A stretch of DNA of 35,287 bases from Nitrospirota bacterium (GCA_016194305.1 JACQBW010000004.1:1-35287), one strand, 5' to 3'; positions 16,405 to 26,121 are shown, numbered from the stretch's first letter. Notes: generated by a model not told the origin, from the letters alone. Numbers and translations are program-made.

Positions 16405-16591
16405 ATTCCATTTTATCGCCGATTTTCCCCATTTTTTGGTATAATAAATCATTTTTTATATTAATGATAATGATCCAGGCATATTTTTATTGTCTCGGTT
16501 ATTTCAACAGGATGTGAATGGATCCATATCAAAATAAGCTCTGATGTAATAGGGTTTGTCAATTTCGCAAATTAAAAGGGAAAGAGCCAAA

Positions 16592-18187
16592 ATGTCTCCC
16601 CGTTCAAAAGGGCTCAAAAAGGATAAGAAAATTCGAAAATTCAAAGAACGTAAAGATGACGAACGGCTTCGTCAGATTTTTCGTATCTCGGGAATCGGAA
16701 TATTTGATCACGATCATCTGAGCGACTCATTCCACTTTTCTGAGGAACTTCGGGCGATTTTCGGTTGGGACACCCAAGAAAAAGCGACGCTGGAAAAGAT
16801 GATGGATCAGATTCATCCCTCAGACCGAAAACGGGTGGCAGCGGCGGTAAAAAGAGCAGAGGATCCGTCAGGCGATGGAAAATTGGAACTCGATCACCGG
16901 ATCTTGATAGATAAAAGGGTCGTCCGTTGGATAACGAGGCGTTCACAAACGTCTTTTAAAGAAAAGAGGGGCACTCGTTTTCCTGCTCGAACCGTGGGCG
17001 CTTTTCTGGATGTCACCGAACGGAAAAGAATGGAGGAGGAATTATTAAAGATTCAAAAGCTTGAATCGCTGGAGGTGATGGCAGGAGGCATTGCTCATGA
17101 TTTTAATAATGTCTTAACGGGTATTATGGGCAATCTTTCGTTAGCCCTCTCGTGGGGTTCTCTGAATGACGAGACTCTTACCCGGTTAAAATCGGCTGAA
17201 AAAGCCTCTCTCCGGGCCAAAGAGCTGGCTAACCAGCTTTTGAGTTTTTCTAAAGGAGATCCTCCCTCTAAGAAACCGACTTCAATGAGAGAAATGTTGG
17301 AGAATTCCGTTCGTTTTGCGCTAACAGGAACCCGGATCGTCACCCGGTTTTCTATTGATAAGAATCTCTGGACAGTCGAAATCGACGATGGACAGATCCA
17401 CCAGGTCATTCAGAACCTGGTCATAAATGCCTTGCAGGCAATGCCGCAAGGGGGAACCCTTCAGGTTTCGGGAAAAAACATCCAGGTCATGAAAGATCGG
17501 GACGAAACGAAAGCTTTAAAGGAAGGGAAATATGTCAGAATATCTTTTAAAGATTCCGGAATAGGCATCAAGAAGAGTCATCTTTCAAAAATATTTGATC
17601 CTTATTTCACAACCAAACTCAAAGGAAGCGGTCTGGGTCTCTGGATATCTTATTCAGTGATCAGGAGACATACAGGTTTAATTACAGTCGAGTCAAGTCC
17701 AGGAAAGGGAACCACCTTTCACATTTATCTCCCTGCGTCGACCAAAAAGCCATTGGCAAAAAAGGAGATTGAAGAGCTCAAGAAAGGGAAGGGAAGAATC
17801 CTTGTTATTGATGATGAAGAGAGCGTTCTCGACGTTGCGGGAGAGATGATTCGAAACCTCAAATACAGCGCGGATAGGGCCATAACCGGAACGGAAGGAC
17901 TACAGAAGTATGTAGAAGCACGGGAGGGGGGAGAACCGTTTGACCTGGTCATGACTGACCTGACGCTTCCCGGGGGGCTATCAGGCCTTGAAATACTTAA
18001 GCAATTAAAGGGGCTGAATCCGAATGTCAAAGTAATCGTATCAAGCGGTTACTCGAATGACCCGGTGATAGAAGGTTTTCAGCAGTTCGGATTCGACGGT
18101 TATATTGCCAAACCCTACCGGATTTATGAACTGAGCAGGACGCTGGACCTGGTGCTCAATTCTGAATTACCCAACCCTTTGATCTAG
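16592..18187 (+). CDS. PAS hybrid histidine kinase with C-terminal receiver
   Basis: With the start used here the protein has 531 residues. A very basic N-terminus (MSPRSKGLKKDKKIRKFKER) precedes one PAS domain (about 25-145). A HisKA-type helix pair carries the phospho-acceptor H169 (GGIAHDFNN). A HATPase domain (about 265-390) has the N box NLVINALQAM and the G boxes DSGIGI and GSGLGLWI. A receiver domain (about 405-520) has acceptor D456 (LVMTDLTLPGG) and the KPY lysine. No transmembrane segment is seen, so sensing is cytoplasmic. The ATG at 16592 has AGGGAAAG upstream; a TTG 36 bases earlier lacks a binding site. It lies 187 bases after the GGDEF-EAL gene. The spacer has an isolated TATAAT (16440-16445), so a separate promoter is possible. 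Confidence 0.92.
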   Translation: MSPRSKGLKKDKKIRKFKERKDDERLRQIFRISGIGIFDHDHLSDSFHFSEELRAIFGWDTQEKATLEKMMDQIHPSDRKRVAAAVKRAEDPSGDGKLELDHRILIDKRVVRWITRRSQTSFKEKRGTRFPARTVGAFLDVTERKRMEEELLKIQKLESLEVMAGGIAHDFNNVLTGIMGNLSLALSWGSLNDETLTRLKSAEKASLRAKELANQLLSFSKGDPPSKKPTSMREMLENSVRFALTGTRIVTRFSIDKNLWTVEIDDGQIHQVIQNLVINALQAMPQGGTLQVSGKNIQVMKDRDETKALKEGKYVRISFKDSGIGIKKSHLSKIFDPYFTTKLKGSGLGLWISYSVIRRHTGLITVESSPGKGTTFHIYLPASTKKPLAKKEIEELKKGKGRILVIDDEESVLDVAGEMIRNLKYSADRAITGTEGLQKYVEAREGGEPFDLVMTDLTLPGGLSGLEILKQLKGLNPNVKVIVSSGYSNDPVIEGFQQFGFDGYIAKPYRIYELSRTLDLVLNSELPNPLI

Positions 18188-18990
18188 ACCGGGTCAACAT
18201 CTTCTTTTTGAAGTTTATCCAGAACGGAATAAAGGTCGGAAAATTGAATTGAGTAGTTGAATGTTTCAATCATTTTAAGATTGGAGACTTTTTGACCAGC
18301 GGAAAACTCTTTCGAGAGGGGAGGAACTGGAATATGCCAACGGGTCCGAGCCGTTTCGACGAGGTCTGAAACTTTAACCGGGTTTCCATCGCTGACATTA
18401 TAGACGTCCCCCGGTTTTCCCCGGCTCAATGCGAGGAGCGAGAGTGCGGAAAGATCTTCCACATGAATTAAATTGATGAATCTCGGAGAATGTTTCAGAC
18501 GACCTTTTCGTATCCAGTCGACCGGGTTCCGGCCAGGTCCATAAATCCCTGCAGAGCGAAGAATGATTCCATTTAATTTTTCCCGGAGAAGTCCTTCTCC
18601 GATAATACGGGAGTCTTTCGGATTCACCGGAGAATTTTCATCAACCGTAATGGATTCCTTGGAAGAGCCTTTCCGGTAGGCAGAGGTACTCCCAATAACG
18701 ACCAATCGATTAAACCGGTCCCCTTTTTCTACGATGAATTGTTCGATCCTTTCGGGTGAATTTGCAGGAAAAGTCCAAATGACATCCCCTTTTTCAGGCA
18801 GACTATCCCAGCTCTTGGGATTTTCAAGATCAAACCAGATCCGGTTTCTTGCGTGGAATGATTGTAGATGAAATGCGGGATTCCGGCTGGTGATTAAAAG
18901 AGGTCTGGAGAATGGGACGGCCTGATGAAAAATCACCTTTCCGGTAAATCCGCCCCCCAGGATCACTAAAGGCAGAGACGAAGTCTTCAT
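18184..18990 (-). CDS. Atypical SDR, YeeZ-like NAD(P)-binding epimerase/dehydratase family
   Basis: With the start used here the protein has 268 residues and a Rossmann fold. The nucleotide-binding turn is GGGFTGK near the N-terminus, followed by VVIGSTSAY, LRSAGIYGPGR and YNVSDG. The usual catalytic YxxxK is replaced (SRIIGEGLL), as in E. coli YeeZ and other atypical SDRs, so classical dehydrogenase chemistry is doubtful. The start is uncertain: an in-frame GTG at 19008 adds six residues, and neither codon has a strong ribosome site. The stop codon overlaps that of the convergent kinase gene in a shared CTAG. Confidence 0.75.
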   Translation of the reverse strand: MKTSSLPLVILGGGFTGKVIFHQAVPFSRPLLITSRNPAFHLQSFHARNRIWFDLENPKSWDSLPEKGDVIWTFPANSPERIEQFIVEKGDRFNRLVVIGSTSAYRKGSSKESITVDENSPVNPKDSRIIGEGLLREKLNGIILRSAGIYGPGRNPVDWIRKGRLKHSPRFINLIHVEDLSALSLLALSRGKPGDVYNVSDGNPVKVSDLVETARTRWHIPVPPLSKEFSAGQKVSNLKMIETFNYSIQFSDLYSVLDKLQKEDVDPV

Positions 18991-19027
18991 GTGAATCAAG
19001 CCTATCACATTTCAATTGCCATGCAGT

Positions 19028-19062
19028 AAAAAAAAGGCACCTCAAGGGAAGGTCGAGGTGCC
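19028..19062 (-). terminator. Intrinsic terminator of the charged-repeat protein gene
   Basis: Read on the minus strand, GGCACCTC (19062-19055) pairs with GAGGTGCC (19043-19036) across an 11-base loop, and eight T follow (19035-19028). It lies 28 bases after the stop codon of the gene at 19090-19458. Confidence 0.92.
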
Positions 19063-19089
19063 GATCACTCTATCGTTATAGAGCTGAAT

Positions 19090-19458
19090 TTACTTCTTGG
19101 CGTGAACAGTTCTCCTGTCGTGTCGCAGATCCCTTCTGTCAGTACGGCGATCATGACGATCGTGACGAAGATTTTTTCGATCGGCATGAAGATCTCTCTT
19201 ATCAGTCCGAACTTGAGCCCGGGCTTTTTCCGCGCCCGCCTTGTCTCCTTCTCTGTTTTCAGCGGCAAGTTGACGACGATCTTGTCTCAAGGCCTGTTTG
19301 TCCTGAACAATCTCCTTCTTATCCTGCCGGATATTCTCCCTATCTTTTCTTACTTCCTGACGATCTTGTTTGACCTCGCCCTCCGCACCCATGGCAGGCA
19401 GAACACCCAATCCGAGAATAGCACCTAAAGCGACTGTTATGGTGAAGTTTCTAATCAT
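19090..19458 (-). CDS. Secreted charged-repeat coiled-coil protein, unknown function
   Basis: The 122-residue protein has a signal peptide (MIRNFTITVALGAILGLGVL, cleavage after AMGA). The mature part consists almost wholly of Lys, Arg, Asp, Glu, Gln and His in a seven-residue-like rhythm: RQDKKEI, VQDKQAL, RQDRRQL, then RTDKRDL, HADRKNL, RHDRHDR. This predicts one long charged helix or coiled coil in the periplasm. Similar repeat proteins occur in other Gram-negatives, but I know of no assigned role. The start has AGGAG ten bases upstream, and a strong terminator follows the gene, so it is a well-defined single-gene unit. Confidence 0.8.
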   Translation of the reverse strand: MIRNFTITVALGAILGLGVLPAMGAEGEVKQDRQEVRKDRENIRQDKKEIVQDKQALRQDRRQLAAENREGDKAGAEKARAQVRTDKRDLHADRKNLRHDRHDRRTDRRDLRHDRRTVHAKK

Positions 19459-19630
19459 AGAACTGCTCCTTACAAAAAGGTTATCCTAAATGTCAAAGTG
19501 CTTATTTTGTTCTTAAATTATACCCCGGAAATTCAGGTCGTCAAACCTCCTTGAAGTTCTTTTCGAAATCATTGTAAAGTGATATTCTGGTTTTCCATTC
19601 ATTCAGACCCTTAACCATTCCGAGCGATAA

Positions 19631-22600
19631 ATGTCCTCAATACCACCTAAGGATAATTCTCTTCAGTTTCCTCATTTTATAGTACTTAAGGCCTCTGCGG
19701 GTTCCGGAAAGACCTATGCCCTGACCCGAAGAATAATTCAATTTCTTCTCTTTGAGAAAATTCCGCGAAATCAGCTGAAAAATATACTTGCTGTAACCTT
19801 TTCGAATAATGCCGCAAAGGAGATGAAAGAAAGGACGCTGAGTTGGCTTAAAGAAATCTATTTCGGAAATAAAAAGAAGCTGGCCGAGTTGTCAGATGGA
19901 ACTCCCGCTCGGTGCGAGGTAATGCAAGAGCGGGCCGGCAGATTAATCGAGGAAATCCTGGGCAATTTTGCAGATTTTCAGATCAAAACGATCGATAGCT
20001 TTATGACCACTGTCTTTAAATCTTCCGCGATTGATTTTGGATACAACGTTGATTTTGAAATTCTGATGGACAATCGTTCTCTCATGGAATATGCATTCGA
20101 GCTTTTCCTGAGAAACGTCAGGGAAGGGAGTCCGGAAGCAGCCGCGCTGGAGGAGATTGTGGACTCACTTCTTGATTTCCAGAAAGAAGACGGAGCCTTT
20201 CTTTGGATTCCTTCGAAACGCCTGCTGGAAGAAAGCCGAAAAGTTTATCGTAAACTTTCTTCGGAGAGTAAAGAGGTGGAAATTGAAGAATTTGAATACG
20301 AACTGAAGAAATTACGAATCGATATCTCCCATTGCGTCGAAGAAATCGAGCGTGAAATTGAACAGTCTGGATTGAAGAGACACGGACAATCGGGCTACCT
20401 GGCCGTATTAAAGCAGGTTCGGCAACGAAGATTCCAGGATCTGGGCGGAAAGCCCTATCGGGTTCCTCCTGTTTCGAAACCTTCCAACGCGGAAGAAGAG
20501 AAGAATCGCAAGTCCCATGAAAAGATTTTAGGGCAATGGAATCAATTTCGAGATCTGGCAAACAGATTAACCGTCATTTCATGCCGCTCAAAATACAATC
20601 CTTATATCAAAACCTATCTTGCTTTTACCCGCCATCTCGACAACGCCAAAAAGCGGCAAGGCAAAATATTTATTGAAGATATCAATCATGATCTTTCGAA
20701 ATATCTCAATGAACAGATCGTTCCGGATATCTATTTTCGCATGGGGGAGAGGATATATCACTTTCTGATCGACGAATTTCAAGACACTTCACCCGTTCAA
20801 TGGAAAAATCTCTTTCCTTTAATAGAAAACTCTCTTTCGCAGGGCGGGAGTCTGTTTCTGGTGGGAGATACGAAACAGTCCATCTATGGTTTTCGGAACG
20901 CCGACTACACCATAATGAAAGATTTGGAACTTGTTAATCCTTTTCCGTCCGCGGCACACGAGGTCCGGGAACTCAATATCAATTACAGAAGTAAGAAGAA
21001 GATTCTTGAATTTAATGAAAATATATTTAAGACCCGTCTTTTGCTGAATTCTGATTACTATCAGGCAGGCAAAAGAAGCGGTTTAACGGATTATGTGCAA
21101 GAAGCAGAACAGAATATTGACAACGACGGATATGTGGAAGTGTCTCTTTTCGAGGTGAGCGAAGAGGTTGAAGCCGAAAAGGAGAAAATACAGGAAAAGA
21201 TCGTCGATTTGCGTTTGAGAGGCTACGGTTACAGAGACCTGGCGATTCTGACTCAAACCAACGAGCATGCGGTTAGAGTCACCTCGTGGCTGAATGAAAA
21301 GGGAATTCCTTTTATTTCGTACAGCAGTCTCGATATCCGAAGAAGAAAAGTCATTGGGGAATTGATTGCCCTGCTCACATTTTTTGACTCTCCCACGGAT
21401 CATTTCTCCTTTGCAAATTTTTTACTCGGAGAGATATTCGCGACCCTGCTCCGGCGCGATTTTCCGGACTTCGATCCGGCGCAGCTCAGGAATTTCTGTT
21501 TTGAATACAAAATGCGCTCTCCTCTTTATAAGGGATTTCAGGAAAGATATCCCTTTCTCTGGAAAAAGTATTTTGAGACCCTTTTAAAGGTTTCGGGATT
21601 TCTTCCGCTCTATGACCTGGTCACGGAGATTTATTCCATTTTTGAACTTTTTCAAAACAAGCCGGGAGAAGAGGCTGCGCTCATCAAATTTCTTGAGGTG
21701 GCCAACGAATTTGAAAAAAAAGGGACAAACCACCTTTCCGATTTTCTGGCCACCACCGATGAGAACGACAATGGAAATGACAGTTGGGAGCTTTCCGTAC
21801 CTAAGAATTTTGAAGCAGTGAATGTGATGACCATCCATAAGGCGAAGGGACTTGGTTTTCCGGTAGTGATACTTCTCCTTTATGAAGTTAAGAATAGAGG
21901 ATTTGAATTTATTCTGGAAGAAGTGCCAGGGGCTATTCATCTTCTCAAAATCAACAAAGGAGAGGCTCTCTGCGATGAGACGCTTCATGCACTCTACGAA
22001 AAGGAGCAGGTTCGGGAATGGGTGAACCGTCTCAATACGCTTTATGTGGGACTGACTCGGCCAGAACGGGAACTTCATATTATGGGCATGTTCAAAAAAA
22101 AGGAGAATTTCCCTTTTTTTCTCTTTCCGTCAGGAGAACGTCCGCCTGCTCCAAACCCGGTTTATCTTTCCGAAACGGTCGGGGAAATGTCACCGGTGGA
22201 AATTCGATCGATTCAATACGGGGAAAGGAAGCGGGAGTTTCCGCTAAGCCACGCACGGTTCGTCGCTCCCGAGGAGAGAAAACGTGGCGAATGGATACAC
22301 AGGATCCTCTTTGACATCCATGACCTCGAAACGGATATTCGGGCACAGGTGCGAAATATCATCGATAGAATAAAAGAGGAGACCCATGAGGCTTATTATG
22401 ATCCGGAAATCGAACGACTGATCGAAACGCTTATGATGAATCGGCACATAAATCCGTTTTTTACATATCTTCCCGGGAGAGTGATCAAAAATGAGCAGGA
22501 ATTTGTGGATGCGTCAGGACGGCTTTTGAGAATGGACAGGGTTGTGGTGGATCTGGACCGGGTAACGGTAATGGAATACAAGACCGGAAGAGAAAAACGG

Positions 22601-22726
22601 GCTTACGAAAACGATAAAGACCAGTTAAAAAAGTATTTGAGGATTGCTCAAGAAATCTATCCCGATAAGGCGGCTGCCGGTCTGCTGATTTATGTCGACC
22701 GGAACGAAGTCGAAAAATTCGTATGA
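19631..22726 (+). CDS. addA: AddA-like UvrD-family helicase with RecB-type nuclease domain
   Basis: A 1031-residue superfamily 1A helicase-nuclease, the motor of an AddAB-type double-strand-break resection complex. Helicase motifs in order: Walker A KASAGSGKT (K27), Walker B LIDEFQDTSP (D381, E382), GDTKQSIYGFRNAD, NYRSKKKI, MTIHKAKGLGFPVVIL and LYVGLTRPEREL. A C-terminal PD-(D/E)xK nuclease is seen at about residues 930-1031, with D969 (RMDRVVVD) and E982-Y-K984 (MEYKTG). The catalytic set looks complete. The TGA overlaps the ATG of the next gene (ATGA), so the two subunits are translationally coupled. No convincing ribosome site precedes the start. Confidence 0.9.
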   Translation: MSSIPPKDNSLQFPHFIVLKASAGSGKTYALTRRIIQFLLFEKIPRNQLKNILAVTFSNNAAKEMKERTLSWLKEIYFGNKKKLAELSDGTPARCEVMQERAGRLIEEILGNFADFQIKTIDSFMTTVFKSSAIDFGYNVDFEILMDNRSLMEYAFELFLRNVREGSPEAAALEEIVDSLLDFQKEDGAFLWIPSKRLLEESRKVYRKLSSESKEVEIEEFEYELKKLRIDISHCVEEIEREIEQSGLKRHGQSGYLAVLKQVRQRRFQDLGGKPYRVPPVSKPSNAEEEKNRKSHEKILGQWNQFRDLANRLTVISCRSKYNPYIKTYLAFTRHLDNAKKRQGKIFIEDINHDLSKYLNEQIVPDIYFRMGERIYHFLIDEFQDTSPVQWKNLFPLIENSLSQGGSLFLVGDTKQSIYGFRNADYTIMKDLELVNPFPSAAHEVRELNINYRSKKKILEFNENIFKTRLLLNSDYYQAGKRSGLTDYVQEAEQNIDNDGYVEVSLFEVSEEVEAEKEKIQEKIVDLRLRGYGYRDLAILTQTNEHAVRVTSWLNEKGIPFISYSSLDIRRRKVIGELIALLTFFDSPTDHFSFANFLLGEIFATLLRRDFPDFDPAQLRNFCFEYKMRSPLYKGFQERYPFLWKKYFETLLKVSGFLPLYDLVTEIYSIFELFQNKPGEEAALIKFLEVANEFEKKGTNHLSDFLATTDENDNGNDSWELSVPKNFEAVNVMTIHKAKGLGFPVVILLLYEVKNRGFEFILEEVPGAIHLLKINKGEALCDETLHALYEKEQVREWVNRLNTLYVGLTRPERELHIMGMFKKKENFPFFLFPSGERPPAPNPVYLSETVGEMSPVEIRSIQYGERKREFPLSHARFVAPEERKRGEWIHRILFDIHDLETDIRAQVRNIIDRIKEETHEAYYDPEIERLIETLMMNRHINPFFTYLPGRVIKNEQEFVDASGRLLRMDRVVVDLDRVTVMEYKTGREKRAYENDKDQLKKYLRIAQEIYPDKAAAGLLIYVDRNEVEKFV

Positions 22727-25560
22727 ATATGAATCTGATCGTGACTCCCCGGGGAGCTGACCTGATTGAAACACTCTCCTCCCGGCTTGAAGGAATCGAG
22801 AAGGATTATTCCGAAACCCTTGTTGTTTTTCCAGGGAAGCGGCCGGCGCATTTTCTAAGGCGGGAGCTGGCCAGAAAATCCGGATCAAGCGTGATCCCGC
22901 CGCGTATCCTGTCAATTGATGAATTTATTGATTTCCTATGTGAAAAGGGGCGTCCGGTTAGGAAGCTGGAAATCCTGGATGCAGTCGCTCTTTTATATGA
23001 AATTCACAGGCATTCTGAAAATCAGATGGGGGGAGATAGTTTCGAAACGCTGGACCGTTTTTTTCCTTTGGGAATCAGAATTTACCATGATCTTGAAGAG
23101 CTCAGGATCGAAGACGTGCCGGCCGATAAGCTCAAGCACATCGAGGCCTTCCTGGAAGAAGGGGTCCCGAAGTTGACAGGAAAGCGACTCCGGTCGTTAA
23201 CCTGGTTTTATGAAATTTTTTACAGAAGGGTCGAGTCAATCGGACTCATGACCCGGTCCGACAGGTACCGGTATGCCTTGGACACTTTCAGTCAGACCGC
23301 ACTGAATCCATGGAGACAAATCGTGTTTGCTGGATTCTTTGCTCTGACTGACTCCGAAAAAAAACTCTTTCATGCACTTTTAAAACTCGACAATACCCTT
23401 TTCATTTTTCAGCAGGGTGCCGGATTATCAGAAAAACTAAAAGATCTCGGCATGAGTAACCCTCCCGATCAGGAGTCCGTTCCGGAAACGGAACTGTTTT
23501 TTTATAGTGCGCCTGATTCCCACGGCGAAGTGTTGACGTTGGGAAATGAACTTGACAACAGGATCAAGAACGGCTTCGCAGTTCCTGAAAGCACTGTTAT
23601 CCTCCTCCCGTCCTCGGAATCTCTTTTTCCGCTCCTGCGGCAGGGCCTCTCACATTTGCCTGAAGATTCATTCAATATTTCTCTCGGCTATCCCCTGTTC
23701 CGGACACCGGTTTTTGGATTTCTCAATTCTCTCTTTGAACTCATCGTATCGATGGAAGGGGGAAAAATATATATTCCCGATTATTTGAAATTTGTCCTGC
23801 ATCCCTATACAAAGAATGTCTTCTTTCACAGAAATTCTGAAATAACCCGCGTTTTTTTTCACACGGTAGAGGATCGGCTTTTAAAGAACAGATCTCAACT
23901 TTTTATTTCCCTTTCCGATATTGAGAACGACACGGTGGTTTTTTCAGAAAGTCTAAAAAAAATGACAGGCATCGAATTTCAGTTGACCGAGAAACAACTG
24001 AGGGATCATATCCGATGGATTCACCGGTCGACCATTGAAAAGTTTTTCTCGATTGAAAACATGTCGGATTTTGCGAATAAGGGGATAGAACTCCTTCTGT
24101 TTGTCTTTCAGCAGAGCCCTGCCAAACTTCACCCGCTCTTTCTTCCGTTTTCAGATTCATTGATCGACGCATTTGAAGCGATTTCGAAGTCGATGATGAG
24201 GAATTTCTCTTTTAGTGAGAGGACAAGTTATTTTGTTTTTCTTAGGAGGTATATTGCTTCCTGTCATACGCCATTTCCGGGAACCCCGCTTAAAGGTGTT
24301 CAGGTTTTGGGGGCGCTCGAGACCCGAAATCTCAAGTTCAAATCCGTTTTTGTACTGGATGCCAATGAAGAAGTGTTTCCCGAAACTAAAAAGGATGAGA
24401 GTCTGATCCCCTTTCGGGCGAGAGAGATTTTGTCCCTTCCGACTTATATTGATCGTGACAAGCTGACAGCCTATTATTTTGATGTTCTCCTGGGTGGAGC
24501 AAGTGACGTCCATCTGTTTTTTGTGGAGAATCAGAAAAAAGAGAAATCCCGATTTGTGGAAAAACTTCTTTGGGAAAAGCAAAAAAAAGAGAAAACCACA
24601 CATCAAAATAAATTAGTCAAAGCGGTTCAATACCGCGTTGATCTGGAAAACAAAGAACCGGGTCCTATTCCGAAGAACAAGGAAGTGATCCAATATCTCA
24701 GATCATATGCCTATAGTGCAACCGCGCTTGATCGGTATCTGAAATGTCCTCTTAGGTTCTATTACGCGTCAGTGCTTGGATTGCGTCCCAAAGAAGAAAT
24801 GTCTGTTGAACTTGAAAGGAACGAATTAGGAAGTTTTATTCATCTCTTGTTAGCCGATTATTTTCAAGGAAAAATAGGGAGAAAATTGGACGAGAAGGAT
24901 CTGAATCGGGGAGAGATGGAAAGACTCATTAAAGACCGTTTCTCTAGTCAATATGGAAATGACATTTCAGGAGCCCGCTATCTTTTGAATCGACAGGTCA
25001 AAAAACATCTCATTGATTTTCTTGAGAATTACACACTTCCTCTCATCAAACGCAAGAGTGTTACCATTCTGGCATGCGAGGAGAACCTGAACGTGGAGTT
25101 TTCCTCGTATCGGTTGACCGGAAGAATCGACCGGATTGAACGGAGAAATGAGAAAACCGTGATCATCGACTATAAGACCGGATCCCAATCCGATCATTTA
25201 AAAATCGATCTAACACGCTTCGATTTGAATAGACGGGAGGATTGGAGCTACGCTATAGGGAGTCTGCAACTCCCGTTCTATATCCTTCTTTACAGTGAGA
25301 AGGAAAATAGAACAATTGAAAATCTTGAAGCGATGTATCTTCTCCTGGGTCGTTCCAAAATTGGATCGGAGATTGAACTCCCGTTGTTTAATGAAATTCC
25401 GGCGGCGGAGGTATTTAGGCTGCTTAAAACGGTGATCCTCGGGTTACTCCATGAAATTACCGATTCTTCTCTCCCTTTTTTCCCCACAACAGACAATAAA
25501 AAAAACTGCCCGGGTTGTGACTATCAAGCCCTCTGCGGTACGCAATGGATCGGGCGGTAG
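22723..25560 (+). CDS. addB: AddB-like nuclease subunit with iron-sulfur staple
   Basis: The 945-residue partner of the AddA-like protein. An inactivated helicase-like N-terminus includes VVFPGKRPAHFLRREL and SIDEFIDFL, with no Walker A motif seen. The C-terminal RecB-type nuclease begins near ATALDRYLKCPLRFYY and has D803 (GRIDRIE) and D816-Y-K818 (IIDYKTG). Four cysteines placed as in AddB would hold a 4Fe-4S cluster clamping the domain: C675 in LKCPLRF, and C929, C932 and C938 in NCPGCDYQALCG. Both subunits have apparently active nucleases, so each DNA strand could be cut. It converges on a small unknown gene, with only 21 bases between. Confidence 0.88.
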   Translation: MNMNLIVTPRGADLIETLSSRLEGIEKDYSETLVVFPGKRPAHFLRRELARKSGSSVIPPRILSIDEFIDFLCEKGRPVRKLEILDAVALLYEIHRHSENQMGGDSFETLDRFFPLGIRIYHDLEELRIEDVPADKLKHIEAFLEEGVPKLTGKRLRSLTWFYEIFYRRVESIGLMTRSDRYRYALDTFSQTALNPWRQIVFAGFFALTDSEKKLFHALLKLDNTLFIFQQGAGLSEKLKDLGMSNPPDQESVPETELFFYSAPDSHGEVLTLGNELDNRIKNGFAVPESTVILLPSSESLFPLLRQGLSHLPEDSFNISLGYPLFRTPVFGFLNSLFELIVSMEGGKIYIPDYLKFVLHPYTKNVFFHRNSEITRVFFHTVEDRLLKNRSQLFISLSDIENDTVVFSESLKKMTGIEFQLTEKQLRDHIRWIHRSTIEKFFSIENMSDFANKGIELLLFVFQQSPAKLHPLFLPFSDSLIDAFEAISKSMMRNFSFSERTSYFVFLRRYIASCHTPFPGTPLKGVQVLGALETRNLKFKSVFVLDANEEVFPETKKDESLIPFRAREILSLPTYIDRDKLTAYYFDVLLGGASDVHLFFVENQKKEKSRFVEKLLWEKQKKEKTTHQNKLVKAVQYRVDLENKEPGPIPKNKEVIQYLRSYAYSATALDRYLKCPLRFYYASVLGLRPKEEMSVELERNELGSFIHLLLADYFQGKIGRKLDEKDLNRGEMERLIKDRFSSQYGNDISGARYLLNRQVKKHLIDFLENYTLPLIKRKSVTILACEENLNVEFSSYRLTGRIDRIERRNEKTVIIDYKTGSQSDHLKIDLTRFDLNRREDWSYAIGSLQLPFYILLYSEKENRTIENLEAMYLLLGRSKIGSEIELPLFNEIPAAEVFRLLKTVILGLLHEITDSSLPFFPTTDNKKNCPGCDYQALCGTQWIGR

Positions 25561-25581
25561 TCTGAATTAATCTTTTTCACT

Positions 25582-25950
25582 TTAATAATCTTCCATCGTG
25601 TCTTCACGAAGGAGTGCATCCATTTCATCAATCTCATTTTCCATCTGAAGGAGTTGGGTTACTTTTTTCTTGAGGGTTTCTCCCGTTTCCTGATTTTCCG
25701 CAAAAAGGAGGGCTTCCGTAAAAGAAGAGGCTGGCCCTAACGCGGCGTCAGGATAGACGCCCTGAATCCGTTCCAGCTGTTCGATCTGGGAGAATTGAAT
25801 CCAAACCGCCGGCCGGATTTTCTTCTGCAGTGAAAATTCAAAATTTTCACGTTTTTGCTCAAAACGGTACCAGGACAAGCCTAGTTCATGCAGGGTTTCA
25901 TTTTCATCCTTCGGGGCCACCTTTAAGGTCCAGACCAATTGAATGTCCAT
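25582..25950 (-). CDS. Hypothetical protein
   Basis: A 122-residue, acidic, soluble protein that I do not recognise. The N-terminal half looks like an alpha/beta fold (MDIQLVWTLKVAPKDENE, then LSWYRFEQKRE). The C-terminal half is helical and acidic (QMENEIDEMDALLREDTMED). It starts four bases after the stop of a short upstream reading frame (25954-26070) and converges on addB. No known motif points to a function. Confidence 0.6.
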   Translation of the reverse strand: MDIQLVWTLKVAPKDENETLHELGLSWYRFEQKRENFEFSLQKKIRPAVWIQFSQIEQLERIQGVYPDAALGPASSFTEALLFAENQETGETLKKKVTQLLQMENEIDEMDALLREDTMEDY

Positions 25951-26121
25951 TGCCTATTCCTGATGTTCCAAAGTTTTGCGATGCTTCCTTTTGTCCTGAA
26001 AAGTTCCGCTCTCCAGCCCGTGAATATTCAGCTTATCGTCAATGGATCTAATATAAAGATTCGGCTGCACCTTGTGCGTAACGGGGACCGGTACAGATCA
26101 GCATAGGATACCGGCGAAGTA

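Noticed and set aside
16440-16475. Possible Fur-like box (AATGATAATGAT) near an isolated TATAAT before the hybrid kinase gene
   Set aside because: Only half of the Fur consensus is present, in AT-rich DNA, and no -35 box is well placed.
19090-19458. CRISPR-like periodicity in the charged-repeat gene
   Set aside because: The repeats are degenerate, coding and in frame with a signal peptide; there are no uniform repeats or spacers.
19631-25560. The addAB-like pair as a phage-defence island
   Set aside because: Both proteins fit housekeeping recombination subunits with intact motifs, and no defence or mobile genes flank them.
25954-26070. Minus-strand frame of 38 codons (GTG start) ending four bases before the hypothetical gene at 25582-25950
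   Set aside because: The translation (for example NLYIRSIDDKLNIHGLESGT) looks protein-like, but there is no good ribosome site or strong start and no recognisable homologue. It may be a gene remnant.
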